Shown: one piece after another, positions 1 to 6,914 of the stretch | How positions within the stretch are numbered: the stretch's first letter is position 1 | How the letters are laid out: every line of letters starts with the position of its first letter | From: an uncultured Lysobacter sp. | Lineage (GTDB): Bacteria > Pseudomonadota > Gammaproteobacteria > Xanthomonadales > Xanthomonadaceae | Length of the DNA: 10,616 nucleotides | Direction: 5' to 3' | Assembly: GCA_946479915.1 (NCBI GenBank) | Contig: CAMLHR010000021.1 | Span: 1-10,616 of the forward strand | The notes under the pieces: model-generated | The model's database searches: none | What the model saw: only the letters and a program-made list of their open reading frames with translations | What the model was told of the DNA's origin: nothing | Made by a program: the position numbers and the translations under genes

Positions 1-74
1 ACTACCTGTCGCCGCTCAAGCGCGAGATGGTGCGCAAGAAGCTGGCCAAGGCCCGGCGCCAGGCCGCGGCGTAA
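1..74 (+). CDS. def: Peptide deformylase, C-terminal fragment
   Basis: This is the last 24 residues of a gene that begins before the window. The reading frame starting at base 3 gives [20 protein letters not shown] followed by three Ala and a TAA stop at 72-74. The 'YLSPLKR...R.KL.K' ending is typical of the C-terminal helix of Fe-dependent peptide deformylase, which removes the formyl group from the N-terminal methionine of nascent proteins. The catalytic motifs lie outside the window, so the call rests on this tail and on the position directly before fmt, where def usually sits in proteobacteria. Deformylase and formyltransferase act at opposite ends of the same formyl-Met cycle. Only 22 bp separate it from fmt, so they are probably co-transcribed. 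Confidence 0.85.
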   Translation, partial: YLSPLKREMVRKKLAKARRQAAA

Positions 75-96
75 GGCCCGTCCGGGTCGCTCAGGG

Positions 97-1017
97 ATGA
101 GGATCGTCTTCGCGGGTACCCCCGAGTTCGCCGTGCCGTCGCTGCGCGCGGTGATGGACCGCGCCGAGGTGGTCGCCGTCTACACGCAGCCGGACCGGCC
201 CGCGGGACGCGGGCGCGGCATGCAGGCGTCGCCGGTCAAGATCGAGGCGCTGGCGCGCGGCCTCGACGTGCTGCAACCGGAGACGCTGCGCACCCAGGTC
301 TCGCGCGACGCGCTGCGCGCGCTGAAGCCCGACCTGATGGTGGTGGTCGCCTACGGCCTGCTGCTGCCGCCGAAGATCCTCGGCATCCCGGCACTGGGGT
401 GCTGGAACGTGCACGCCTCGCTGCTGCCGCGCTGGCGGGGCGCAGCGCCGATCCAGCGCGCGATCGAGGCGGGCGACCGCGAGACCGGCATCTGCCTGAT
501 GCAGATGGCGCAGGGCCTGGACACCGGGCCGGTGCTGTTGTGCCAGAAGACGCCGATCGGCGCGGACGAGACCGCCGGGCAGTTGCACGACCGCCTGGCG
601 AAGCTGGGCGCGCAGGTGCTGTCCGACGGACTGGGCCTGCTGCGCGCGGGCATCCGGCCGCTGGCCATGCCCCAGCCGGAGGACGGCGTCGCCTACGCGC
701 ACAAGCTGGAGAAGCACGAGGCGAAGCTGGACTGGTCGCAGCCGGCCGACGTGCTGGCACGGAAGGTGCGCGCATTCGACCCGTGGCCGAGGGCCGAGGC
801 GATGCTGGACGGCGAGCGCGTGCGCATCCATGCGGCGGCGCCGCTCGCGCTGGCGCACCACGCAGCACCCGGGACGCTGCTGCTGGCCGGACGCGAAGGC
901 ATCGACGTCGCGTGCGGCGAGGGTGCGTTGCGCATCACCCGGCTGCAGCGCGAGGGCGGCCGCCCGATCACCGCGGCCGACTGGGTCAATGCGCGCCGGC
1001 CGGCCGCGGGTGGCTGA
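97..1017 (+). CDS. fmt: Methionyl-tRNA formyltransferase
   Basis: The 306-residue protein transfers a formyl group from 10-formyltetrahydrofolate to Met-tRNA(fMet) in the cytoplasm, making the initiator tRNA. The N-terminus [16 protein letters not shown] is the classic start of the family. The catalytic triad is visible as Asn104 and His106 (in [18 protein letters not shown]) and Asp142 (in GLDTGPVL). The [13 protein letters not shown] loop matches the folate-site signature. Residues 1 to about 180 form the formyltransferase (Rossmann-like) domain, and about 205-300 form the C-terminal tRNA-binding domain ([12 protein letters not shown] region). The length is slightly below the 315 residues of the E. 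coli enzyme. The ATG at 97 is chosen because the conserved MRIVFAG begins there. The 3' end overlaps the rsmB start by 8 bp, indicating translational coupling. There are no oddities. Confidence 0.98.
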   Translation: MRIVFAGTPEFAVPSLRAVMDRAEVVAVYTQPDRPAGRGRGMQASPVKIEALARGLDVLQPETLRTQVSRDALRALKPDLMVVVAYGLLLPPKILGIPALGCWNVHASLLPRWRGAAPIQRAIEAGDRETGICLMQMAQGLDTGPVLLCQKTPIGADETAGQLHDRLAKLGAQVLSDGLGLLRAGIRPLAMPQPEDGVAYAHKLEKHEAKLDWSQPADVLARKVRAFDPWPRAEAMLDGERVRIHAAAPLALAHHAAPGTLLLAGREGIDVACGEGALRITRLQREGGRPITAADWVNARRPAAGG

Positions 1018-2314
1018 GGCCCCAGGCGCGGGCGTGCGCGCCGCCGCGGCGCGGGTGCTCGATGCGGTGCTGCATCGCGGGCGATCGCTGAAGGCCGAAC
1101 TCGCCACGGCCCTGCCGACGCTTGGCGATCCGCGCGACCGCGCGCTGGTCGAGGCGATCTGCCACGCCGTGTTGCGCGAGCCCGCGCGCCACGAGGCCGC
1201 GTTGCGCGCCTGGATGCCCAGGCCGCCCGGACGGCGCGACGGGGAGCTGCGCGCGCTCCTGTACGCCGGCTTCGCGCAACTGCGGATCGGGCTGCCCGCG
1301 CACGCCGCGGTGGCGGCGACGGTGGACGCCGCGCGGCTGCTCGGCCGGCAGCACCAGGCGAAGCTGGTGAACGCGCTGCTCCGGCGCGCGCAGCGCGAGG
1401 GGTTGCCCGGGGTCGAACCGCAGGCGCACTGGCCGCAGTGGCTGCGCACGCGGGTCGAGGCGGACTGGGGCGGCGCGGCGCCGGCGATCTTCGCCGCCAG
1501 CGCGGAGCAGGCCCCGATGTGGCTGCGGGTGAACCGCGTGCACGGCACGCGCGACGCCTATCGCGCGCGCCTGGCGAACGCCGGGATCGACGCCGCCGTC
1601 GAACCGCGGCTGGAAGACGGCCTGCGGCTGGACACGCCGGTCGCGGTCGCGCAACTGCCCGGTTTCGAGGCCGGTGACGTGTCGGTGCAGGACGGGTCGG
1701 CCCAGCAGGTCGCCGACGCGCTGGCGCCGGCGCCGGGTGCGCGCGTGTTCGACGCCTGCGCCGCGCCCGGCGGCAAGGCCGCGCACCTGCTCGAACGCGA
1801 TCCGTCGCTGCGGCTGCTGGCCCTGGACGTGGACCCGGCGCGGCTGGACCGGGTACGGGCCGGCTTCGAGCGCCTCGGCGTCGGCGCGCACGCCGTGTTG
1901 CGGGCCGCCGATGCGGCCGCGCCCGACGCCTGGTGGGACGGCACCGCGTTCGATGCGGTGCTGCTCGACGCGCCCTGCTCGGCGACCGGCGTGATCCGTC
2001 GCCAGCCCGACGTCCTGCTGCACCGGCGCGCGTCGGACATCGCGGCGCTGGTCGCATTGCAGGCGCGGCTGCTGGATGCGTGCTGGCGCGTGCTCGCGCC
2101 GGGGGGCGTGCTGCTCTACGCGACCTGTTCGATCCTGCGTGCCGAGAACGCCGCGCAGCTGGAGGCATTCCTCGCGCGCACGCCGGATGCCCGGCCCGAC
2201 GCCCTGGACGATCGCTTCGGACGTACCGACGGCCCGGGCCGCCAGCGGCTGCCGGGCGAGGGCGGGATGGACGGGTTCTTCTATGCGCGGCTTCGGAAGG
2301 CGTCGCCGCCGTAG
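1010..2314 (+). CDS. rsmB: 16S rRNA (cytosine-967-C5)-methyltransferase RsmB
   Basis: The 434-residue protein methylates C967 of 16S rRNA, using S-adenosylmethionine, during small-subunit assembly. Residues 1 to about 140 resemble the NusB-like RNA-binding domain ([10 protein letters not shown]..., [13 protein letters not shown]..., LVNALLRR). The Rossmann methyltransferase domain follows, with the SAM motif DACAAPGGK at 248-256. The two cysteines of the m5C mechanism are Cys323 in [10 protein letters not shown] and Cys373 in [13 protein letters not shown]; by analogy Cys373 is the nucleophile and Cys323 helps release the product. The reading frame is open upstream to 830, but that part overlaps fmt deeply and is not conserved-looking. 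The GTG at 1010 gives the usual family length and overlaps the fmt stop by 8 bp. A GTG at 1034 is a less likely alternative. It ends with TAG at 2312-2314 inside a REP-like patch. Confidence 0.95.
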   Translation: MAEAPGAGVRAAAARVLDAVLHRGRSLKAELATALPTLGDPRDRALVEAICHAVLREPARHEAALRAWMPRPPGRRDGELRALLYAGFAQLRIGLPAHAAVAATVDAARLLGRQHQAKLVNALLRRAQREGLPGVEPQAHWPQWLRTRVEADWGGAAPAIFAASAEQAPMWLRVNRVHGTRDAYRARLANAGIDAAVEPRLEDGLRLDTPVAVAQLPGFEAGDVSVQDGSAQQVADALAPAPGARVFDACAAPGGKAAHLLERDPSLRLLALDVDPARLDRVRAGFERLGVGAHAVLRAADAAAPDAWWDGTAFDAVLLDAPCSATGVIRRQPDVLLHRRASDIAALVALQARLLDACWRVLAPGGVLLYATCSILRAENAAQLEAFLARTPDARPDALDDRFGRTDGPGRQRLPGEGGMDGFFYARLRKASPP

Positions 2315-2325
2315 CGGCTGGTCCA

Positions 2326-2347
2326 TCGCCGCCGTGGCGGCTCCTAC
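2326..2347 (-). repeat. REP-type 22-nt hairpin unit (single copy, variant centre)
   Basis: Read on the minus strand this unit is GTAGGAGCCGC, then CACG, then GCGGCGA. It shares its head and tail with the units at 6818-6880 and 9871-9930, where the four central bases are TTCA. The GCCGCC/GGCGGC arms can fold into a small hairpin. The GTAG head followed by an imperfect palindrome is the hallmark of REP elements, which in other genomes are mobilised by RAYT transposases; none is present here. It lies in the 43-bp rsmB to glycosyltransferase gap. A possible decayed partner begins with GTAG at 2311, and that GTAG contains the rsmB stop codon. Confidence 0.7.
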
Positions 2348-2350
2348 AAT
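2345..2350 (+). promoter_or_regulatory. Candidate -10 box (TACAAT) for a leaderless start
   Basis: TACAAT matches the sigma-70 -10 consensus at five of six positions and lies 7 nt before the ATG at 2358, so transcription would start at or next to the A of the start codon. No Shine-Dalgarno sequence precedes that ATG. The first three bases come from the CTAC end of the adjacent REP unit. No clear -35 hexamer is visible, because the upstream region is the REP hairpin. This is inferred from sequence only. Confidence 0.4.
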
Positions 2351-2357
2351 CGTCCCC

Positions 2358-4019
2358 ATGGGGAAGGCCGCGCGCGACACCTGGCTGTTCTGGCTCGTGG
2401 CGCTGCTGGTGCTGGGCGCGGGGCTGGGCCTGCGCGACCCGTGGCCCGCGGACGAACCGCGCTTCGCGCTGGCGGCGAAGCAGATGGTCGAGAGCGGGCA
2501 GTGGCTGTTCCCGATGCGCGGCGACGAGCTGTACCCGGACAAGCCGCCGCTGTTCATGTGGCTGCAGGCGCTGGCGTACCAGCTCGTCGGCGAGTGGCGC
2601 GTGGCCTTCCTGCTGCCGTCGCTGCTCGCCTCGCTCGGCACGCTGTGGTGCGTGGTGGACCTGGGCACGCGCCTGTGGACGCGGCGGGTCGGCCTGTATG
2701 CCGGGTGGGCGCTGCTGTTCGCGCTGCAGTTCACCTGGCAGGCGAAGAAGGCGCAGATCGATCCGCTGGTGACGTTCTGGATCACGCTGGCGAACTACGG
2801 GCTGCTGCGCCACGTGCTGCTCGGCCCGGACTGGCGCATGTGGGTCCTGGGCTGGGCCGCCGCGGGGCTGGGCACCATCACGAAGGGCGTCGGGTTCCTC
2901 GCGCTGCTCATGCTGCTGCCGGCGGGCATCGCGGCGCTGCGCGGCTGGGCGGTGCGCCTGCATGCGCGCGACTGTCGCGCCTGGCTGGGTCCTGCCGCGT
3001 TCCTCGCGGCGTGCGCGGCGTGGCTCTTGCCGATGCTGCTGGTCGCGATGGACGGGAGCTCCGAATACCGCGCCTATGCGCACGACATCCTGTTCCGGCA
3101 GACGGTGACGCGGTACGCCGACGCCTGGCACCACGCGCAGCCGCCCTGGTACTTCCTCGTCGTGATGGCGACCCAGTGGCTGCCGCCGCTGCTTGCGCTG
3201 CCGTGGGCGATCCCCGCGTGGCGCCGCCGGCTCCGGCGCCGCGATCCGCGCATCCTTCTCCCGCTCGCGTGGTGGGCGCTGGTGGTGGTGTTCTTCACGG
3301 TGTCCAGCGGCAAGCGCGACATGTATGTCCTGCCGGCGCTGCCGATGGCGTGCCTGGCGCTGGCGCCCCTGCTGCCGGGGATCGTGCGCAAGCGGGCGGC
3401 GCAGCGCGTGGCGTTCCTGTTCGCCGCCGCACTGGCGCTGGCGTTCCTCGGTGCCGGCGCGGCGATGTGGTTCGGCGACCCAGCGTTCGAACAGCGGCTG
3501 GTGGAGCAGCGCGGGCTGGATGCGGGGGGCGACGCGCTGGCCGGGTTCGCGCTGGCGGTCGGTGCCTGGGGCATGGCGGCGCTCGCCTGGGCCGGCCGGC
3601 GTCGCGCCATCGCGGGGATGCTCGCACTGCTGGCGGGTGTCTGGGTCCTGTTCGGGCTGGTCGGTGCGCCCTTGCTGAACGGGGCGTCCTCGGCGCGCGA
3701 CCTGATGACGGCGGTGGGACGGACGATCGGCCCAGATGCGGCGCTCGGGCTGGTCGCCTGGCGCGAGCAACACCTGCTGATGGCGGACCGTCCTGCACGC
3801 ACCTTCGGTTTCACGGTACCGTTCGACCTGCAGATGCAACGCGGGCTGGCGTGGCAGGCGCAGGCGCCGGGGAGGCGCTGGCTGCTGGTGATGGACGGGG
3901 CGCTGGCGCCGTGCATCGACACCCGGGCCGCGTTGCGGATGGACAACACGAACCGGCGGGGCTGGTGGCTGGTGCCCGGCGCGGCGGCGAAGGAGTGCGA
4001 AGCGACGGGGGGTCGCTGA
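2358..4019 (+). CDS. ArnT/PMT-like polytopic membrane glycosyltransferase
   Basis: The 553-residue integral membrane protein has about a dozen hydrophobic segments, for example near 9-26, 83-100, 112-126, 161-197, 210-230, 264-285, 302-315, 324-342, 350-372 and 392-437. A more polar C-terminal part runs from about 440 to 553. The first periplasmic loop carries the ArnT/PMT_2 signatures: an acidic pair Asp32-Glu33 in WPADEPRFA, then QMVESGQW and Lys62-Pro-Pro in YPDKPPLFMWL. SGKRDMYVLPALP at 317-329 matches the conserved loop seen in ArnT-type proteins. Such enzymes move a sugar from an undecaprenyl-phosphate carrier to lipid A, LPS core or another surface acceptor on the periplasmic side. The sugar cannot be read from the sequence, so it is not named arnT. 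The ATG at 2358 is chosen because the frame upstream runs into rsmB and a GTG at 2334 lies inside the REP. It ends in a TGATG overlap with the next gene. Confidence 0.85.
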   Translation: MGKAARDTWLFWLVALLVLGAGLGLRDPWPADEPRFALAAKQMVESGQWLFPMRGDELYPDKPPLFMWLQALAYQLVGEWRVAFLLPSLLASLGTLWCVVDLGTRLWTRRVGLYAGWALLFALQFTWQAKKAQIDPLVTFWITLANYGLLRHVLLGPDWRMWVLGWAAAGLGTITKGVGFLALLMLLPAGIAALRGWAVRLHARDCRAWLGPAAFLAACAAWLLPMLLVAMDGSSEYRAYAHDILFRQTVTRYADAWHHAQPPWYFLVVMATQWLPPLLALPWAIPAWRRRLRRRDPRILLPLAWWALVVVFFTVSSGKRDMYVLPALPMACLALAPLLPGIVRKRAAQRVAFLFAAALALAFLGAGAAMWFGDPAFEQRLVEQRGLDAGGDALAGFALAVGAWGMAALAWAGRRRAIAGMLALLAGVWVLFGLVGAPLLNGASSARDLMTAVGRTIGPDAALGLVAWREQHLLMADRPARTFGFTVPFDLQMQRGLAWQAQAPGRRWLLVMDGALAPCIDTRAALRMDNTNRRGWWLVPGAAAKECEATGGR

Positions 4020-4927
4020 TGCAATTGCATTACTGCCGCATCGAAGGCGGCAACTTCGGGGACGACCTGAACCTCGAGCTGTGGCCGGCGCTGTTCCCGG
4101 GCATCGCGAACGTCCATCCGGACGTGCGCTTCTACGGCATCGGCACGATCCTGGGGGGCGAGCAGCCCGAGGGACCGAAGGTGATCCTCGGGTCCGGGCT
4201 CGGCTATCGCGGCAAGGCCAAGCCTGATCCGCGGCGGCGCGTGTACTGGGTGCGCGGTCCGCGCACCGCCGAGTGCCTTGGCATCGACCCGGCGCTCGGG
4301 CTCGGCGACCCGGCCCTGTTGTGGCCCGGCCTGGAGCGCGCGCGCGCGGCCGTCGCCGGCCGCGTCGGCCTGGTCCCGCACTTCAGGAGTTCCGCGCGCT
4401 ACGACTGGGCGGGCACCGCGGCGGAAGCCGGGTTGCACCACGTCGACGCCCGGCAGCGGCCGGACGCGGTCGCGCATGCCCTGGCGTCCTGCGAGCGGGT
4501 GCTGTGCGAGTCCCTGCACGGCGCGATCTTCTGCGACGCGATGGGCATCCCGTGGCGCCCGATCGTGCTGGCGCGGCGGTTCAACGACTTCAAGTGGCGC
4601 GACTGGATGGACGGGCTCGGCCTGCAGTTGCGCATGGCCGAAATGCCGGTGGAGATGCTCGACCGGTTGTCGCGCTGGAAGGCGGTCGGGAACGCGCTGA
4701 TGCGGCTGGTGGACCGGGGCGGTCCCGCGGCGCGGCAGCAGATGCGACCGCTGCGCGCGGCGGGCGACCGCGAGAAGCGGCTGGCGGTGCGCGCGCTGGG
4801 GCTGTTGGCCGCCGAGACCGGCGCGTTCCAGCTGGCGGACCGCAGCCGGGTCGAGGCGCAGCGCTACGCCATGCGCGTGCGTTGCGCGGAATTCGCGGCC
4901 GACCACGGACTGGAGTTCGCGGGATAA
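4019..4927 (+). CDS. Polysaccharide pyruvyl transferase family protein
   Basis: The 302-residue soluble protein fits the pyruvyl transferase family (PF04230; relatives include GumL, ExoV and CsaB), which attaches pyruvate from phosphoenolpyruvate as a ketal to a sugar of a surface polysaccharide. Visible signatures are GGNFGDDLN at 10-18, the GLGDPALL strand in the middle, and ESLHGAIFCDAMGIP starting at Glu164. The last of these is the characteristic S.HG.I..... P block of the fold. Some family members act as glycosyltransferases, so the reaction is inferred. The last 80 residues or so are Arg/Ala-rich and probably helical, without a recognised motif. The ATG at 4019 shares bases with the stop of the preceding gene (TGATG), a translational coupling arrangement, and a G-rich tract at 4007-4012 may serve as ribosome-binding site. 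Its position between two glycosyltransferases supports surface-glycan decoration. Confidence 0.83.
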   Translation: MQLHYCRIEGGNFGDDLNLELWPALFPGIANVHPDVRFYGIGTILGGEQPEGPKVILGSGLGYRGKAKPDPRRRVYWVRGPRTAECLGIDPALGLGDPALLWPGLERARAAVAGRVGLVPHFRSSARYDWAGTAAEAGLHHVDARQRPDAVAHALASCERVLCESLHGAIFCDAMGIPWRPIVLARRFNDFKWRDWMDGLGLQLRMAEMPVEMLDRLSRWKAVGNALMRLVDRGGPAARQQMRPLRAAGDREKRLAVRALGLLAAETGAFQLADRSRVEAQRYAMRVRCAEFAADHGLEFAG

Positions 4928-4938
4928 CATCGTCGCGC

Positions 4939-5766
4939 ATGTCGACGCCGTCCCCCACGCTGCCCCTGTCGCTGGTCGTGATCACCCACGACGAGGCGGC
5001 CAACATCGCGCGCTGCCTGGACAGCGTCCCGTTCGCGGCCGAGAAGCTCGTGGTGGACAGCGGCAGCCGCGACGGCACCGTGGACATCGCTCGCGCGCAT
5101 GGCGCGAAGGTGGTGCACCAGGACTGGCTGGGCTTCGGTGCGCAACGCAATTTTGCCGCGACGCAGGCGGCGCACGACTGGCTCCTGGTGCTCGACGCGG
5201 ACGAGTTCCTGGACGGGCGCGCCGCGTCGGAGCTGCGGGACCGGTTGCCCGGCACCATGGCCTCGGACGCGGCGGTGGGCATCCTGCGGCGCAGCACCTG
5301 GTACATGGGCGCGCCGATGCGCTGGTACCGGCCGATGGTCGGCGAGCGGCTGGCACGCCTGTACCACCGCGGGCGCGCGCGCTGGCGCGACGTGCGCGTG
5401 CATGAATCGCTGCAGTGGGACGGGCCCTCGGTCGCGTTCGACGCGCCGTTCCACCACCTGCACAACCCGACGCTGCCGCACAAGCAGCTCAAGGTCCTGC
5501 GCTACGCCGAGCTGAAGTGCCGTGACTGGCACGAGCGCGGGCGCGCGCCGCGCGTCTGGATGGCGCCGCTGGTGTACCTGGCCGCGTTCCTGAAGGACTG
5601 GCTGCTGCGCCTGGCCATCCTGGATGGCTGGCGCGGCTTCATCGTCGCGCACACCGCCGCGGCCTACGCGATGTACAAGCGCATCCGTTATTACGAGATG
5701 CACCGCAACCCCGCGTCCATCGAACAGGCGCGCGAGGTGCTGCTCAAGCACGGGCTGGACCGATGA
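4939..5766 (+). CDS. Family 2 glycosyltransferase, WaaE/KdtX-like
   Basis: The 275-residue GT-A fold enzyme has the inverting family 2 signatures: LSLVVITHDEAANIARCL at 10-27, nucleotide-binding Asp40 in VVDSGSRDGT, GFGAQRNFA at 65-73, and the metal-binding Asp86-Ala-Asp88 in LVLDADEF. The later W.D.RVHESL block (149-158) is shared with WaaE/KdtX, which adds a glucose to the inner-core heptose of LPS. The closest inferred role is therefore LPS-core or similar glycan extension at the inner face of the membrane. A hydrophobic/aromatic C-terminal stretch (about 206-245) suggests membrane association. It starts 11 bp after the previous stop and its own stop overlaps the next start (ATGA), so it belongs to the same unit. 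The ATG at 4939 lies 10 residues before the first conserved strand. No Shine-Dalgarno is visible; TAACAT at 4925-4930 could be a weak -10 box. Sugar donor and acceptor are unknown. Confidence 0.88.
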   Translation: MSTPSPTLPLSLVVITHDEAANIARCLDSVPFAAEKLVVDSGSRDGTVDIARAHGAKVVHQDWLGFGAQRNFAATQAAHDWLLVLDADEFLDGRAASELRDRLPGTMASDAAVGILRRSTWYMGAPMRWYRPMVGERLARLYHRGRARWRDVRVHESLQWDGPSVAFDAPFHHLHNPTLPHKQLKVLRYAELKCRDWHERGRAPRVWMAPLVYLAAFLKDWLLRLAILDGWRGFIVAHTAAAYAMYKRIRYYEMHRNPASIEQAREVLLKHGLDR

Positions 5767-6806
5767 CGCACGCGACGCGGTTCCTGCTCTACGGATCGGA
5801 ACGCTATGCCCTCGCCATCCTGCGGCCCCTGCAGGATGCGATCCGCGCACGCGGCGGCGAGACGGCCTGGTTCTTCGACGGCCCGGGCGCATCGGACCTG
5901 GTCGCGGGCGAACGCCTGCTGGACGTCGCGGGCGTGCGCCGCTGGAACCCGGAGGCCGTGCTCACGCCCGGGAACCACCTGCCGCATTTCTTCCCGGGCG
6001 CGAAGGTCGAGGTCTTCCACGGCTTCGACGCGGGCAAGCCGCGGCACATCTACATCCGCGGGTTCTTCGACCTGTACTGCACGACGGGGCCGCGGGACAC
6101 CGCGCAATTCCAGGCGCTGGCCGACCAGCTCGGCCACTTCAGCGTGGCGGAGACCGGCTGGCCGAAGCTCGACCCGATGTTCGCGTCCGGTGCGCTCGGC
6201 GGCGACGCCGGCCCGCCCCCCGTGCGCGACGTGCCGGTGATCCTCTACCACTCGACGTTCTCGCCCTCGTGGAGCGCGGCGGAGACGCTGTACGACGAAG
6301 TGGCGCGGCTCTCGCGCGACGGACGCTGGCAATGGATCGTAACCCTCCACCCGAAGATGGCGGCGGAGACCGTGGCGAAGTTCAAGGCGCTGCAGGGCCC
6401 GCACCTGCGCTTCGCGGAGGACGACAACATCCTCGACCTGTTCCCGCAGGTGGACATGATGTGCTCGGACACCTCGTCGGCGCTCAACGAGTTCCTGCTC
6501 ACGGGCAAGCCGGTGGTGACGTTCCGCAACCGCCGGCCGGGGCCGCAGCTGGTCGACATCGACGACCCGGCGCAGTTCGAGCCGGCGATCACGCGCGCGC
6601 TCGCGCGACCCCCGGAACTGATGCGCGCGATCCGCGAATACGGCGACGCGATCCATCCCTACCGGGACGGCAGGTCGAGCGAGCGCGTGCTGGCGGCGAT
6701 CGACGCCTTCCTCGCGCGGGGCGGCCGCAACCGCAAGCCGAAGCCGCTGAACCTGTGGCGCAAGCTCAAGCTGCGCAGACGCATCGGTTACTGGGGCCCA
6801 GCCTGA
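5763..6806 (+). CDS. CDP-glycerol glycerophosphotransferase-like protein
   Basis: The 347-residue protein resembles the catalytic domain of the CDP-glycerol:polyglycerol-phosphate transferase family (PF04464; TagB/TagF). Visible matches are His163 in LYHSTFSPSW, His196 in TLHPKM, and the nucleotide-site block CSDTSSALNEFLLTGKPVVTFRNRRPG from Cys234, including Asp236 and Ser238-Ser239. The two histidines and the SD.SS block correspond to the active-site features of TagF. It lacks the long N-terminal membrane-binding region of TagF and has no signal peptide. It probably transfers a single phosphoglycerol or related phosphoalditol to a surface sugar rather than polymerising, which is inference. 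No CDP-glycerol synthase (TagD-like) gene is in the window, so the donor is unproven. It starts at an ATGA overlap with the preceding glycosyltransferase. The C-terminus is strongly basic (NRKPKPLNLWRKLKLRRR), which may bind anionic membrane lipids. Confidence 0.82.
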   Translation: MTHATRFLLYGSERYALAILRPLQDAIRARGGETAWFFDGPGASDLVAGERLLDVAGVRRWNPEAVLTPGNHLPHFFPGAKVEVFHGFDAGKPRHIYIRGFFDLYCTTGPRDTAQFQALADQLGHFSVAETGWPKLDPMFASGALGGDAGPPPVRDVPVILYHSTFSPSWSAAETLYDEVARLSRDGRWQWIVTLHPKMAAETVAKFKALQGPHLRFAEDDNILDLFPQVDMMCSDTSSALNEFLLTGKPVVTFRNRRPGPQLVDIDDPAQFEPAITRALARPPELMRAIREYGDAIHPYRDGRSSERVLAAIDAFLARGGRNRKPKPLNLWRKLKLRRRIGYWGPA

Positions 6807-6817
6807 TCGCGGGTGTT

Positions 6818-6904
6818 GTGGGAGCCGCTTCAGCGGCGACAAGCCCGGTCGCCGCGCATCGCCGCTGAAGCGGCTCCTACATCGCTGCTAAAGCAGCTCC
6901 TACA
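6818..6904. repeat. REP cluster: inverted pair plus a third variant copy
   Basis: The 22-nt unit at 6818-6839 (GTGGGAGCCGC, TTCA, GCGGCGA) is followed after 19 bp by its inverted copy at 6859-6880, which differs only by ending CTAC instead of CCAC. Together they can form a long stem-loop. A third, degenerate copy follows in the same orientation as the second at 6882-6903. In it the small stem is GCTGCT/AGCAGC instead of GCCGCT/AGCGGC, so pairing is kept. The cluster fills the gap between two convergent genes, 11 bp after one stop and 11 bp before the other. It may therefore terminate transcription from both sides or protect both mRNA ends; there is no long U tract on either strand. Confidence 0.85.
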
Positions 6905-6914
6905 GGTCCGGTCA

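Noticed and set aside
91..2785. Other long minus-strand frames opposite fmt and rsmB (91-1548 and 986-2785)
   Set aside because: These are compositional shadows; their products are Arg/Gln/His-rich and without motifs, and both strands cannot plausibly code here.
693..3839. A 1048-codon open frame on the minus strand
   Set aside because: It lies opposite fmt, rsmB and the membrane glycosyltransferase, whose motifs are clear. Its translation is low-complexity Arg/Ala/Pro/Gln typical of antisense frames in GC-rich DNA, with no recognisable domain.
3074..4930. A 618-codon minus-strand frame opposite the glycan genes
   Set aside because: The sense-strand genes carry catalytic motifs in order; the antisense product is biased and has no domain.
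6818..6904. Repeat cluster as a CRISPR remnant
   Set aside because: The units are inverted rather than direct, spacing is irregular, there are only three copies, and no cas gene is in the window.
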